Notes under the pieces: model-generated
Told to the model about the DNA's origin: nothing
The model's input: only the letters and a program-made list of their open reading frames with translations
Database searches by the model: none
Shown: positions 34,286 through 42,592 of the stretch, piece after piece
Numbering within the stretch: the first letter of the stretch is position 1
How the letters are laid out: each line of letters starts with the position of its first letter
Source of the DNA: Phycisphaeraceae bacterium
Lineage (GTDB): Bacteria; Planctomycetota; Phycisphaerae; Phycisphaerales; Phycisphaeraceae
NCBI GenBank assembly: GCA_028277745.1
Contig: JANQFR010000072.1
Coordinates: 83,944 to 147,943 of the forward strand
Length of the DNA: 64,000 nucleotides
Direction of reading: 5' to 3'
Translations under genes and position numbers: made by a program

Positions 34286-36034
34286 TCAGGCGGCGACGGT
34301 TTCGAGGAATAACGGGACGAGCCGATCGTCCGGTTGCCGACGCGTGAAGGCGACGAAGCTTTCGCCGGGCTCGCGTTGGTCGAGGTAGACCTGGACCACG
34401 TGTATGAGCAGAGCGCTCAGTTGATCGGCGGGCACCGGGCCGGTAAGCCGACGGGCGAGGCCCTGGTCAAGGTCGCTGCCCCCGCCGAGGAATACGTGAT
34501 AGGCTTCCCGCCCATCTTCGGTCGACGCGCCGAGCAGGCCGATGTCGCCGATGTAATGCTGGGCGCAGGAATGCGGGCAGCCGGTGAGATGGATATTGAT
34601 CGGCTGATCAAGGTCGAAGCGCTCCTGCAGGTCGTCGACGAGTCGGGCGGCGTGGCTTTTGGTGTGCGTCGACGCGAATTTGCAGCCAAACCGCCCCGTG
34701 CAGGCCACCGCCCCGGCGGCGAACGATGACGCGTTGGTCCGCAGGCCAAGCGCTTCGACCTCGGCGACGACGTCGTCCACATCCTCCTCATGGATGTCGG
34801 GGACGATCAGGTTTTGCCAGACGGTCAACCGGATGTCATTGCTGCCGTAGCGCTGAGCAATGCCACCCAGCCCGCGGAGTTGATCGGGCTGGAGCTTGCC
34901 GATCGTGAGCGCGACGCCGATGCTGTAGAGCCCCGGCTGGCGCTGCGGGCGGACCCCGATGTGCGCCTGGCGGTCGATCGGCTTGCGCGGGGCGCAGGCG
35001 TCGGCGGACAGCTTGATGAAGCGGACCCCGGCGCCCGCTTCATCAAGCTTGTCCTGCGAACGCTGGATGTACCAGTCGATCCCGTGTTGATCGAGCACGT
35101 ACTTGAGACGGGCTTTCTTGCGGTTGGTGCGGTCGCCGTGCTCGATAAAGACGCGGAGCATCGCGTCGGAGACGGCGACGGCGTCTTCAGGCCGGACGAT
35201 GTAGCCGGTGTCGCGGGCGAAATCGCCGTGGCCCGTGATCCCGCCGACGAGGACGCGGCAATAAACGCCGGGTTCGACGCCGGCGTTATTGGGCGGGACC
35301 TCGGCGGCGAGGAAAGCGATGTCGTTGGTGTCGCTCACGCACGACACGGTCCCGCCGTTGTCGAAGCTGATGTTGAACTTCCGCGGGATGCCGTGCAGAT
35401 CGCGGCTGTTGAGGATGTGGTGGTGCAACGCCAGGGCATGTGGCGTGAGATCGGCCAGTTCTTCGGGATCGAATCCGGCCCAGGGCGAGGCGGTGATGTT
35501 GCGTACGCTGTCGGCCCCGGCCCCTTTGCTCGTGAGGCCGATGTCGTACAGCCGCTGCAGGACCGCGATGAGGTTTTCGGGTTGGATCTCGCGCACCTGC
35601 AGGTTGCCGCGGGTTGTGACATGGGCGTAGCCGCCCGCGAGTTCCTCGGCCAGGTCGCCGAGCATGGCGAGTTGATCGCCGCGCAGCCGGCAGGCGGGGA
35701 TGCGCAGCCGACACATGTAGCCGGGCTGGGCGGGAGCGACGTTGAACATCCCGTGGTGTTTGAACATGAAGACGTCGACCCCTTGGGGCATCCGGCCGTC
35801 TTCGGCGCAGCGGCTCATCTTGCCCCAGAGGTCCCAGGGATGGGTTTCGTGCTTGGCCAGCTCTTCCTTACAAAGGTCCTCATACGGCGTGCCGTGCACG
35901 CTGACGGGCACGGGTTCTCCGGCAGGCGGGCGGGTGAACGCGGCTTGCAGATCAAGCTGCTGGATGAGGTTCTCGAGATATTGCTGTTGTTCAGGCGTGA
36001 AGCTTTCGAGTGAGGTCTGGTTACTGCCGCACAT
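34286..36034 (-). CDS. nirA: Assimilatory nitrite reductase, NirA family (siroheme and 4Fe-4S)
   Basis: 582 residues from the ATG at 36034; a TTG at 36076 would only add residues from the leader terminator. Two ferredoxin-like halves bind substrate and siroheme; Cys445, Cys451, Cys486 and Cys490 (CTGRFGC ... GCPHSC) hold the 4Fe-4S cluster bridged to siroheme. It reduces nitrite to ammonium with six electrons. The first motif is CxxxxxC, as in nitrite/sulfite reductases. The nitrate genes across the intergenic region, a NasT-type leader and a sigma-54 promoter point to nitrite rather than sulfite. First gene of nirA-cysJ-like-gltD-mobA. Confidence 0.9.
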   Translation of the reverse strand: MCGSNQTSLESFTPEQQQYLENLIQQLDLQAAFTRPPAGEPVPVSVHGTPYEDLCKEELAKHETHPWDLWGKMSRCAEDGRMPQGVDVFMFKHHGMFNVAPAQPGYMCRLRIPACRLRGDQLAMLGDLAEELAGGYAHVTTRGNLQVREIQPENLIAVLQRLYDIGLTSKGAGADSVRNITASPWAGFDPEELADLTPHALALHHHILNSRDLHGIPRKFNISFDNGGTVSCVSDTNDIAFLAAEVPPNNAGVEPGVYCRVLVGGITGHGDFARDTGYIVRPEDAVAVSDAMLRVFIEHGDRTNRKKARLKYVLDQHGIDWYIQRSQDKLDEAGAGVRFIKLSADACAPRKPIDRQAHIGVRPQRQPGLYSIGVALTIGKLQPDQLRGLGGIAQRYGSNDIRLTVWQNLIVPDIHEEDVDDVVAEVEALGLRTNASSFAAGAVACTGRFGCKFASTHTKSHAARLVDDLQERFDLDQPINIHLTGCPHSCAQHYIGDIGLLGASTEDGREAYHVFLGGGSDLDQGLARRLTGPVPADQLSALLIHVVQVYLDQREPGESFVAFTRRQPDDRLVPLFLETVAA

Positions 36035-36070
36035 AGCGCTGCGTCTGCCTTTCGCGGGTCGGCCGGGGCC

Positions 36071-36154
36071 CCACAACGCAACAGCGTCCGGGGCGACGGC
36101 TCGGGGGGGAGCGGTCGGTTCCGGACGCCTTTGTCCGTCCCGGCGTTGGCCGGG
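36071..36154 (-). promoter_or_regulatory. ANTAR-type antitermination leader of the nirA operon
   Basis: On the minus strand: a first hairpin (36139-36154, stem CCCGG/CCGGG, 6-base loop CCAACG), then CGGAC-AAAGGC-GTCCG (36122-36137), whose hexaloop has A at position 1 and G at position 4 as in ANTAR target RNAs. The 3' part of this hairpin, AGGCGTCCGG (36121-36130), can instead pair with CCGGACGCT (36083-36091; 9 bp with one bulge), followed by GTTGCGTT. Thus one hairpin excludes a terminator-like stem. The loop and stem are identical to those in the nrtA leader. The first loop lacks the A1/G4 signature. Confidence 0.72.
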
Positions 36155-36220
36155 CAGGTTGTTTGGTTATCTGGAAGACGAACGGTGTGGTTCAATCGTT
36201 CGGCTGGATGTGATCATACC

Positions 36221-36236
36221 TGCAAACAGAGTGCCA
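36221..36236 (-). promoter_or_regulatory. Sigma-54 promoter of the nirA operon
   Basis: The minus strand reads TGGCAC-T-CTGT-TTGC-A, matching the sigma-54 (RpoN) consensus TGGCACG-N4-TTGCW at all but one conserved base, with the exact -24/-12 spacing. Transcription would start near 36210, giving a leader of about 175 bases that contains the ANTAR hairpin. Confidence 0.8.
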
Positions 36237-36332
36237 TCAAGACAATCTGATAGAAAAGGTGGGCGGAGGACGATGTCCGCGCGCAGAACGTGCACGACTT
36301 GGCCGATCGGTTGAAAAATGCCCACAAAGTGA

Positions 36333-36347
36333 ACAGGCTAATCCTGT
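36333..36347. promoter_or_regulatory. Candidate activator site between the divergent sigma-54 promoters
   Basis: ACAGG-CTAAT-CCTGT is a perfect inverted repeat 20 bases upstream of the -24 element of the nrtA promoter, in the 130-bp region where an enhancer-binding protein for either promoter would be expected. It is not a good NtrC match (TGCACC-N5-GGTGCA). A second weak dyad, GCGGA...TCCGC, is at 36264-36280. Confidence 0.35.
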
Positions 36348-36366
36348 CTCTACGCTTTTTCATCAT

Positions 36367-36382
36367 TGGCACGCGCCTTGCG
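36367..36382 (+). promoter_or_regulatory. Sigma-54 promoter of the nrt-nas operon
   Basis: TGGCACG-CGCC-TTGC-G fits the sigma-54 consensus exactly at the TGGCACG and TTGC elements with correct spacing. Transcription would begin near 36393, leaving a 250-base leader that carries the ANTAR hairpins and terminator before nrtA. Confidence 0.87.
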
Positions 36383-36479
36383 ACGTGAATGTCGCCGAGC
36401 GCGAGCCCGGCCACGCTTCAACAACAGAGCCCGTGTGGCTGCTAAACGGAGCGTGACGACCTAAATTCACAACTTATAG

Positions 36480-36557
36480 GGTCGGCGGCGGAAACCGTCG
36501 GCCACCGGACAAAGGCGTCCTGCTCGGTGCATTCCGTTGCCGTTGGGCGCTGTTTTT
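36480..36557 (+). promoter_or_regulatory. ANTAR-type antitermination leader and terminator of the nrt-nas operon
   Basis: First hairpin: 9-bp stem 36480-36488 with 36495-36503, hexaloop CGGAAA. Second hairpin 36507-36520: GGAC-AAAGGC-GTCC, loop with A1 and G4 as in ANTAR RNA targets. Terminator: AGGCGTCC (36513-36520) pairs with GGGCGCT (36545-36551; 7 bp with one bulge and one GU), followed by GTTTTTAT, an intrinsic terminator. The terminator 5' arm is the loop and 3' arm of the second hairpin, so the two are mutually exclusive. NasT, encoded downstream, would stabilise the hairpins and let transcription continue. The first loop lacks A1/G4. Confidence 0.82.
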
Positions 36558-36641
36558 ATAGGCCTTCTGACTGACGGGGCATCTGAGCTGGGTGACTTTG
36601 GTTGATTCTGTCGTTGGTAACCACCTAGCACAAAGGGCCCC

Positions 36642-38066
36642 ATGATGTTTCACCGCCGACCACGTTTTCGGATACCGCATAAGCTTCTGACAGCCGCCTT
36701 GGTTGGCCTTGTGGGGGCCACGCTTGGGCAAGACGCCTCGGCGATCGGCCCCGAGAACGTTCCCGCGATCGAAGGAGGCGAAACCGCCCCGCTGGACGTT
36801 GAGAAGTCTGAACTTAAGTTCGGCTTCATCAAACTCACCGACTGTGCCCCGATCGTCATCGCAAAGGAGAAAGGGTTTTTCGACGACGAGGGCTTGTCGG
36901 TTGAGGTGATCGCTCAGCCCAACTGGAAAACGCTGCTGGATAACGTCATCTCCGGTGAGTTGGATGGGGCGCATATGCTCTCGGGCCAGCCGATCGCTGC
37001 GACCATCGGTTTCGGCACCAAGGCGCACATCATCACCGCCTTCACCATGGACCTCAATGGCAACGGGATCACGGTCTCCAACGCCATCTGGGAGAAGATG
37101 CAGGAGAACGATTCGGAGTTGCTGAGCCCGCAGCCGAAGCATCCGATCCCGGCCGACGCCCTCAGGCCGATTGTTGAAGACGCGATCGCTTCCGGCGAAA
37201 AGCTGCAGATGGGCATGGTGTTTCCTGTGTCCACGCACAATTACGAGATCCGTTACTGGTTGGCCGCATCAGGCATCCACCCTGGGATGTACACGGCGAC
37301 CGACATCGGCGGGCGGACCGACGCTCAAGTCGAGCTGTCCGTGACCCCGCCGCCTATGATGCCCGCCACGCTCGAGGCCGGGAACATCCAGGGTTACTGC
37401 GTGGGCGAGCCATGGAACCAGCAGGCCGTGGCCAAAGGCATCGGCGTGCCGGTGACCACGAACTATGACATCTGGAAGAACAACCCCGAGAAGGTTTTCG
37501 GCGTGACCGCATCCTGGGCCGATGAGAACCCGCAGGCCATGCTCGCGGTGACCAAGGCGCTCATCAAGGCCGGACGTTGGCTCGATCAAACCGATGAGGA
37601 TGGCAACCTGGTCAACCGCGAAGAAGCCGCCCGCATCCTGTCCCGCCCCGACTACGTCGGCGCCGACTACGACGTAATCAAAAACTCGATGACCGGCTAT
37701 TTCTACTTCCAGAAAACCGACAAACGCTCCATGCCGGACTTCAACGTGTTTTACAAGTATTACTGCACCTACCCGTGGTACTCCGACGGCATCTGGTTCC
37801 TGACGCAGATGCGCCGCTGGGGGCAGATCACCGAACCCAAGCCCGCCGAGTGGTATCACCAAACCGCCAGGAAGGTTTACAAACCCGAGATCTATCTCGG
37901 GGCCGCCAGGATGCTCGTCGAAGAAGGTTTCATCAAGGAGAGTGAGGTCCCCTGGGACACCGACGGCTACAAGCCGGCAACCAGTGATTTTATCGACGGC
38001 AAGACCTACGACGGGAAAACCCCCCTTGCTTATCTCGCGCAGTTCGAGATCGGGAACACGGAGTAA
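36642..38066 (+). CDS. nrtA: ABC nitrate transporter substrate-binding protein, NrtA type
   Basis: 474 residues. Start ATG with AAAGGG upstream (a second ATG follows immediately). N-terminal RRPRFR and a hydrophobic stretch ([15 protein letters not shown]) form an export signal or membrane anchor. The mature domain opens [24 protein letters not shown], the usual NrtA/SsuA-like opening, and [15 protein letters not shown] is the nitrate-pocket segment. It binds nitrate (perhaps nitrite) in the periplasm. First gene of nrtABCD-GAF-nasA-nasT-nasS. NasS at 45416 is a paralogue without a signal. Confidence 0.92.
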   Translation: MMFHRRPRFRIPHKLLTAALVGLVGATLGQDASAIGPENVPAIEGGETAPLDVEKSELKFGFIKLTDCAPIVIAKEKGFFDDEGLSVEVIAQPNWKTLLDNVISGELDGAHMLSGQPIAATIGFGTKAHIITAFTMDLNGNGITVSNAIWEKMQENDSELLSPQPKHPIPADALRPIVEDAIASGEKLQMGMVFPVSTHNYEIRYWLAASGIHPGMYTATDIGGRTDAQVELSVTPPPMMPATLEAGNIQGYCVGEPWNQQAVAKGIGVPVTTNYDIWKNNPEKVFGVTASWADENPQAMLAVTKALIKAGRWLDQTDEDGNLVNREEAARILSRPDYVGADYDVIKNSMTGYFYFQKTDKRSMPDFNVFYKYYCTYPWYSDGIWFLTQMRRWGQITEPKPAEWYHQTARKVYKPEIYLGAARMLVEEGFIKESEVPWDTDGYKPATSDFIDGKTYDGKTPLAYLAQFEIGNTE

Positions 38067-38158
38067 CCGGCGTATTTGGCGCCGCCGGCGGGGCCCGTAT
38101 ACCGAGACCGGCGTAACCGCAACGTGCTTTCTGTTTCAATCAACCATCAGGCGTCGAC

Positions 38159-39775
38159 ATGCTGACTAAACTCAAACACCTGCTTCTGAAGATCATCGAC
38201 CTGACGGCTCTTGGCTTTCTCGAGCCGATCGTCCGCCTCTGCTATGGCGAAGAGCCCGGAACGCAGGTGAAGAAGATCGGCCAGTTTATGATGGTGCCGG
38301 TTCTTGTCTTTTTGCTCTTCATCATGGTCTGGTCGGCCTTTGCCCCGCGGCACAAGACCAAGTCTGGTGAGGTGCCGACCCCGGCCGTGACGTTCGACTC
38401 GTACCGTTCAATCATGACGTTTCATGGCCGTGAGGGCGACAAGGAGCGGGCTTACCTTGCGACCGGCGACGCGCGTGAAAAATGGCTGGCTGAGGCCGAG
38501 GCCAGACTGGAAGAGTTGAAGCCGTTACGCGCCGAGGCGGAGGCCGCGGTCGAGGAAGCCGAAGCCGCTCATCAGGGAGCTTTGACTGCGACCTACGATC
38601 CCGCCCTCGCTGAGTACAACGAGGCGCGGCAGGCGGCGATGGAAGAGTCTAAACAGCGTATCGCGAAACTAAAGGTTCGGGCTGAAGGCATCGCGGCGGA
38701 TGATTCGGCGGCGAAAGGAGAACTTCTCGCCGTTTACCGGGCGCATACGGCACAGACCGCCAACGCTAAGTCCGACTATCAGAAATTGAAGCAGCAGGCC
38801 GACGCGATCCTGAAGGCCAAGTTTCCCCAGCTTGCCGCGGCACGGGCCCGGCTGACCCGGATTGCAGAAGAGGAGCAGTACCTGAAGCAATTGGTCAAGA
38901 TGCTGAGCGGCGGCAACCGTGAGGCCAGGGTCGCCGACGGCCAGACCAAACTCGACGCCTTGCGGGCCCAGTACGCCGGAGCCGAGGGCGCGGCCTTGTT
39001 CCCGTTGGCGAAGAGCATCAACTCGGCCGAGTCGCGTCTGGCCAGGACCGCCGAATCGGCTTACGCCAAGCCCTGGACGCTGCCGATGCAGATTATCCGC
39101 AGCGTCTACTGCGTGTTTGTCGGCTTCTTCATGGGCTCGGTGATCGCGATCCCCATCGGCGTGCTCTGCGGACTGAGCCGGACGTTCATGGCCGCAATGA
39201 CGCCGTTCATCGCGCTGTTCAAGCCGGTTTCTCCCATCGTCTGGCTGCCGATTTTCCTGATCGTTATCGGTGGGTTCTTTCCGGACCCCGACAAGCACTG
39301 GTTTTTCACCACGTTGTGGAACGCGCCCTTGATTGGATGGTTGAAGATCAACCCCGCGTTCCTCGCCTCAGCGGCGACCGTCGCGATGTGCTCGCTGTGG
39401 GCGACCATGGTGAACACCGCGTTGGGGGTGGCGTCCGTTGATAAGGATCACATCAATGTAGCCCGCGTGCTGCGGCTAGGCTTCTGGCCGCGGCTGTTCA
39501 AGATCGTGCTTCCCTCGGCGCTGCCGCTGGTGTTCGCGGGGCTGCGCATCTCGCTGGGTGTCGGCTGGATGGTGCTGATCGCTGCAGAGTTGCTGGCTTC
39601 GTCCGAGGGGTTGGGCAAGTTCGTTTGGGACCAGTTCAACAACGGAGCGTCTGATTCATTCGCCAAGATGGTGGTCGTCGTGTTTGTCGTCGGCATCATC
39701 GGCTTGTTGCTGGATCGGATCATGATCGTGTTCCAGCGAGCGGTGAGCTTCGAGGGATCGGTCGCCACGGTCTGA
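38159..39775 (+). CDS. nrtB: ABC nitrate transporter permease, NrtB type, with large coiled-coil insert
   Basis: 538 residues, about twice the usual NrtB. Residues 41-62 form a first membrane helix ([18 protein letters not shown]). Then about 230 residues rich in Ala, Glu, Lys and Leu ([21 protein letters not shown] ...) with heptad pattern form a coiled coil, presumably periplasmic. From residue 305 on is a normal BPD transmembrane domain ([12 protein letters not shown], then [22 protein letters not shown], the EAA-like coupling loop). It forms the nitrate channel with the ATPases encoded next. The insert could contact the substrate-binding protein, peptidoglycan or the outer-membrane porin. 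Confidence 0.9.
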   Translation: MLTKLKHLLLKIIDLTALGFLEPIVRLCYGEEPGTQVKKIGQFMMVPVLVFLLFIMVWSAFAPRHKTKSGEVPTPAVTFDSYRSIMTFHGREGDKERAYLATGDAREKWLAEAEARLEELKPLRAEAEAAVEEAEAAHQGALTATYDPALAEYNEARQAAMEESKQRIAKLKVRAEGIAADDSAAKGELLAVYRAHTAQTANAKSDYQKLKQQADAILKAKFPQLAAARARLTRIAEEEQYLKQLVKMLSGGNREARVADGQTKLDALRAQYAGAEGAALFPLAKSINSAESRLARTAESAYAKPWTLPMQIIRSVYCVFVGFFMGSVIAIPIGVLCGLSRTFMAAMTPFIALFKPVSPIVWLPIFLIVIGGFFPDPDKHWFFTTLWNAPLIGWLKINPAFLASAATVAMCSLWATMVNTALGVASVDKDHINVARVLRLGFWPRLFKIVLPSALPLVFAGLRISLGVGWMVLIAAELLASSEGLGKFVWDQFNNGASDSFAKMVVVVFVVGIIGLLLDRIMIVFQRAVSFEGSVATV

Positions 39776-39813
39776 TTGATGGGGTGGTATGCCCAGTTAA
39801 AAGGAAAACCGCC

Positions 39814-40662
39814 GTGTCCTATTTTGAAATGATCGACGTTTGTAAAGGCTACGGACCGCCCAGCGCGCGGCATGACGTACTACAGGATGTGAACCTCTCA
39901 ATCGAGAAGAACGAGTTCGTTGCAGTGATCGGTTTCTCCGGTTCAGGCAAAAGCACGCTCATCTCTCTGCTGGCGGGGCTCGAATCGCCTGATTCGGGAG
40001 AAGTCCGTCTGGCCGGACAGATCATGACCGAACCCGGGCCCAACCGCGGGATCATGTTCCAAAACTATTCGCTGCTGCCATGGCTTTCGGTGTTTCAGAA
40101 CATCGAGATCGCGGTCAAGCGTGTATTCCCTCAGATGCCCCGACGGGAACGTAAGTCGTATATTCAGAAGTACATCGATATGGTGTCCCTGTCCGGGTCG
40201 GAGTGGAAGAAGCCGTCCGAGTTGTCGGGTGGGATGCGGCAGCGGTTGTCGTTGGCGCGGACTTTGGCGATGCAGCCGGAGGTATTGCTGCTGGACGAGC
40301 CGTTGTCGGCGCTCGATGCGTTAACTCGGGCCGTGCTTCAGGATGAGATCATCCGCATCTGGGAAGAGGACCGCCGCACGGTGGTGATGATTACGAACGA
40401 TGTCGATGAGGCCGCCCTCATGGCCGACCGCATCGTCCCGCTCACGCCGGGCCCGGCCGCGACTTTAGAACGCAACTTCCCGGTCACCCTCGATCGCCCG
40501 CGAGAGCGCAAGACGCTCAATTTCAATCCCGAGTTCAAGAAACTGCGCAACGAAGTCAGTGGCTTCATGATGGACCTCAACCAGGAAGCCAGGCAGTTGC
40601 GTGTTGAATCCTCGATCAGGTTGCCGGACATCGAGCCGATCGATCTTAGTCAGGTGGGCTAG
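39814..40662 (+). CDS. nrtC: ABC nitrate transporter ATP-binding subunit (first)
   Basis: 282 residues from GTG at 39814, chosen because AAAGGA lies 8 bases upstream; the in-frame ATG at 39784 has no ribosome site. Walker [11 protein letters not shown]-loop NYSLLPW, signature LSGGMRQRL, Walker [13 protein letters not shown] and the switch residue (Asn in MITNDVDEA) are visible. The switch His is replaced by Asn, so hydrolysis may depend on the partner NrtD, which has the His. It lacks the C-terminal NrtA-like regulatory domain of cyanobacterial NrtC. The symbol marks role, not orthology. Confidence 0.9.
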   Translation: MSYFEMIDVCKGYGPPSARHDVLQDVNLSIEKNEFVAVIGFSGSGKSTLISLLAGLESPDSGEVRLAGQIMTEPGPNRGIMFQNYSLLPWLSVFQNIEIAVKRVFPQMPRRERKSYIQKYIDMVSLSGSEWKKPSELSGGMRQRLSLARTLAMQPEVLLLDEPLSALDALTRAVLQDEIIRIWEEDRRTVVMITNDVDEAALMADRIVPLTPGPAATLERNFPVTLDRPRERKTLNFNPEFKKLRNEVSGFMMDLNQEARQLRVESSIRLPDIEPIDLSQVG

Positions 40663-40689
40663 TCCTTAAGAGGTTTTTCATCGAGCCGT

Positions 40690-41616
40690 ATGATGAACAA
40701 GCGTTATGTCGAGATCGTGAACCTGGTCAAGGCTTACCCGAACCCCGTGGGTGACCCCATTCGCGTCGTGGACGGCTTTAATCTCAATATCGCTGAGGGT
40801 GAAGTCATCGGTGTGATCGGGCATTCGGGTTGCGGCAAGTCGACCGTGCTCACGATGACCGCCGGGCTCAACGAAATCACCAACGGCAACATCGTCGTAG
40901 ACGGCAAGGAGATCGACGGCCCCGGGCCGGACCGCGCGGTGGTGTTTCAGGCCCCGTGTCTGCTGCCGTGGATGACCGCGGCCCAGAACGTGATGCTCGG
41001 CGTTAAACGTGTCTACCCCCACGCGACGAAGCGTCAGCGCAAGGATATCGTGGCGTACTACCTCTCGCTGGTCGGGCTGGCGGACGCGATGGACAAACGT
41101 CCCCGCGAGATGTCGGGTGGGATGCAGCAACGTGTCGGCATCGCCCGAGCGATCGCACTCAAGCCGAAGATGCTCCTGCTTGACGAGCCGTTTGGCCGAC
41201 TCGACTCGCTGACCCGCATGGACCTCCAGGATGTCATCCTCGACATCCTCGATCGGGAAAAGCTCACCACGATGGTGATCACGCACGACGTCGATGAAGC
41301 GATCTACATGAGCGACCGTATCTGCATGATGACCAACGGCCCGCGGGCCCGCGTGGGGCAGGTGCTCGATATCCCATTCGAACGGCCGCGGGACCGCAAG
41401 GCCGTACTCGCGCATGACCTGTACTACGACCTGCGCGGTTGCCTGATCGATTTTCTCGAGAAATTTGAGAAGAAGAAACACACGGATCAGGCGGAAGAGA
41501 TCGCTGCACCGCGATCCGCTAAAGAACCCCCGATTTCGACCCGAGGTGATGTGTCGGCACGTGACGCAACATTGACCAACCCGCTTACGTTGGCGGTGGT
41601 TTCCCCGATGGCCTGA
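40690..41616 (+). CDS. nrtD: ABC nitrate transporter ATP-binding subunit (second)
   Basis: 308 residues. Walker [11 protein letters not shown]-loop APCLLPW, signature MSGGMQQRV, Walker [13 protein letters not shown] and switch [11 protein letters not shown] are all intact. It should pair with the first ATPase, whose switch His is Asn, to give a heterodimer with one or two active sites. The C-terminal 50 residues ([15 protein letters not shown] ...) are charged and probably flexible. One base separates its stop from the next ATG, so translation is coupled to the GAF gene. Confidence 0.92.
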   Translation: MMNKRYVEIVNLVKAYPNPVGDPIRVVDGFNLNIAEGEVIGVIGHSGCGKSTVLTMTAGLNEITNGNIVVDGKEIDGPGPDRAVVFQAPCLLPWMTAAQNVMLGVKRVYPHATKRQRKDIVAYYLSLVGLADAMDKRPREMSGGMQQRVGIARAIALKPKMLLLDEPFGRLDSLTRMDLQDVILDILDREKLTTMVITHDVDEAIYMSDRICMMTNGPRARVGQVLDIPFERPRDRKAVLAHDLYYDLRGCLIDFLEKFEKKKHTDQAEEIAAPRSAKEPPISTRGDVSARDATLTNPLTLAVVSPMA

Positions 41617-41617
41617 T

Positions 41618-42592
41618 ATGGCGGAAGACATGACGGCTGTGACTGAAAGCCAAACCATGCAGATGATCGCCGCCGCTGAAGTCTGGACGCCGCTCGATGG
41701 CGACAGCGGCATCCAGTTAGCACAAGCGATCGCTACGCCCGGACTCAACGCCGCGCTCCCGGCGGTGGGTGAGACGTTGTTGGGCGGGGAGGGATTGGCC
41801 GGGCAGGCTTGGGCCCGCGAGATTCCGTTGCTGGTGGACAGGATCGCCACCGAGGATTTTGCCAATGCAGACGCGTTGCTTGAGAGCGGCATCACAGCAG
41901 CGGCGGCGCTGCCGATGTACGACCACGGGCGTGTCAGCGCCGTGCTGCTGTTGTACCTGCGCGGGGGAGTGCGGGCCGCGATCGAACTGTGGGCCGGACG
42001 CAGCGGACAGCACGAGTTGGGCATGGTCTGTTCGTACTATGGCGACCTGGAACGCTTCGGCAACATCAGCCCATACGTCAACTTTCCTATGGGCTCGGGC
42101 CTGCCGGGAAAGGTGTGGCAGACAGGTCGGCCGCAGGTGATGGAAGGGCTCGCCCAGTCGTCCGAGTTCCTGCGATCCACCGGCGCGGAGAACGAGGGCC
42201 TGACAACCGGTTTCGGCCTGCCGCTGATCCGTGGCCTTGAACTGCGCGGCGTATTGTTGACGCTCGATTCACAAGTGACATCGGCTGCACAGGTGTACGA
42301 AGTCTGGGAGCCCACCATGGCCGGGCAGGCCGCCGCGATGTGCCGGCGTCAAGCCGCCTCCTCGAAGGAATCATCACGTTTCGCCCGAGCCAGTGAAGCG
42401 CTGAAACTTCAGCCCGGTGAGGGGCTGGTTGGTCAAGCCTGGGCATCGCGCCGGCCGGAGTTGACGAACGAATTGGCTATCGCAGAATCCGGCCGTGCTT
42501 CGGTCGTAGAAGCAGACGGGCTTTCCTTCGGGTTAGCGATCCCTGTGTTGATTGCCGACGAAGTTCGCGCAGTCGCCATGCTTGCCTGGTGA
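41618..42592 (+). CDS. Three-repeat GAF-like sensor protein without output domain
   Basis: 324 residues with three copies of the GAF core motif: GEGLAGQAW (57-65), GSGLPGKVW (159-167) and GEGLVGQAW (267-275), each followed by a segment like RRPELTN and a strand LGLAIPVLIADEV. No helix-turn-helix, kinase, cyclase or membrane helix is present. Embedded between the importer and nitrate reductase genes; its stop overlaps the GTG of nasA. It might sense nitrate, nitrite, redox state or a small ligand and bind the transporter or NasA. No name is assigned. Confidence 0.8.
   Translation: MAEDMTAVTESQTMQMIAAAEVWTPLDGDSGIQLAQAIATPGLNAALPAVGETLLGGEGLAGQAWAREIPLLVDRIATEDFANADALLESGITAAAALPMYDHGRVSAVLLLYLRGGVRAAIELWAGRSGQHELGMVCSYYGDLERFGNISPYVNFPMGSGLPGKVWQTGRPQVMEGLAQSSEFLRSTGAENEGLTTGFGLPLIRGLELRGVLLTLDSQVTSAAQVYEVWEPTMAGQAAAMCRRQAASSKESSRFARASEALKLQPGEGLVGQAWASRRPELTNELAIAESGRASVVEADGLSFGLAIPVLIADEVRAVAMLAW

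Noticed and set aside
34286..36034. Calling NirA a sulfite reductase (CysI) because of the adjacent CysJ-like gene
   Set aside because: The nitrate genes, shared leader element with nrtA and MobA in the same operon favour nitrite reduction; sulfite remains a minor alternative.
36237..36366. NtrC sites between the sigma-54 promoters
   Set aside because: Only weak partial matches (for example GCGC-N5-GTGC near 36281) were found, not enough to call.
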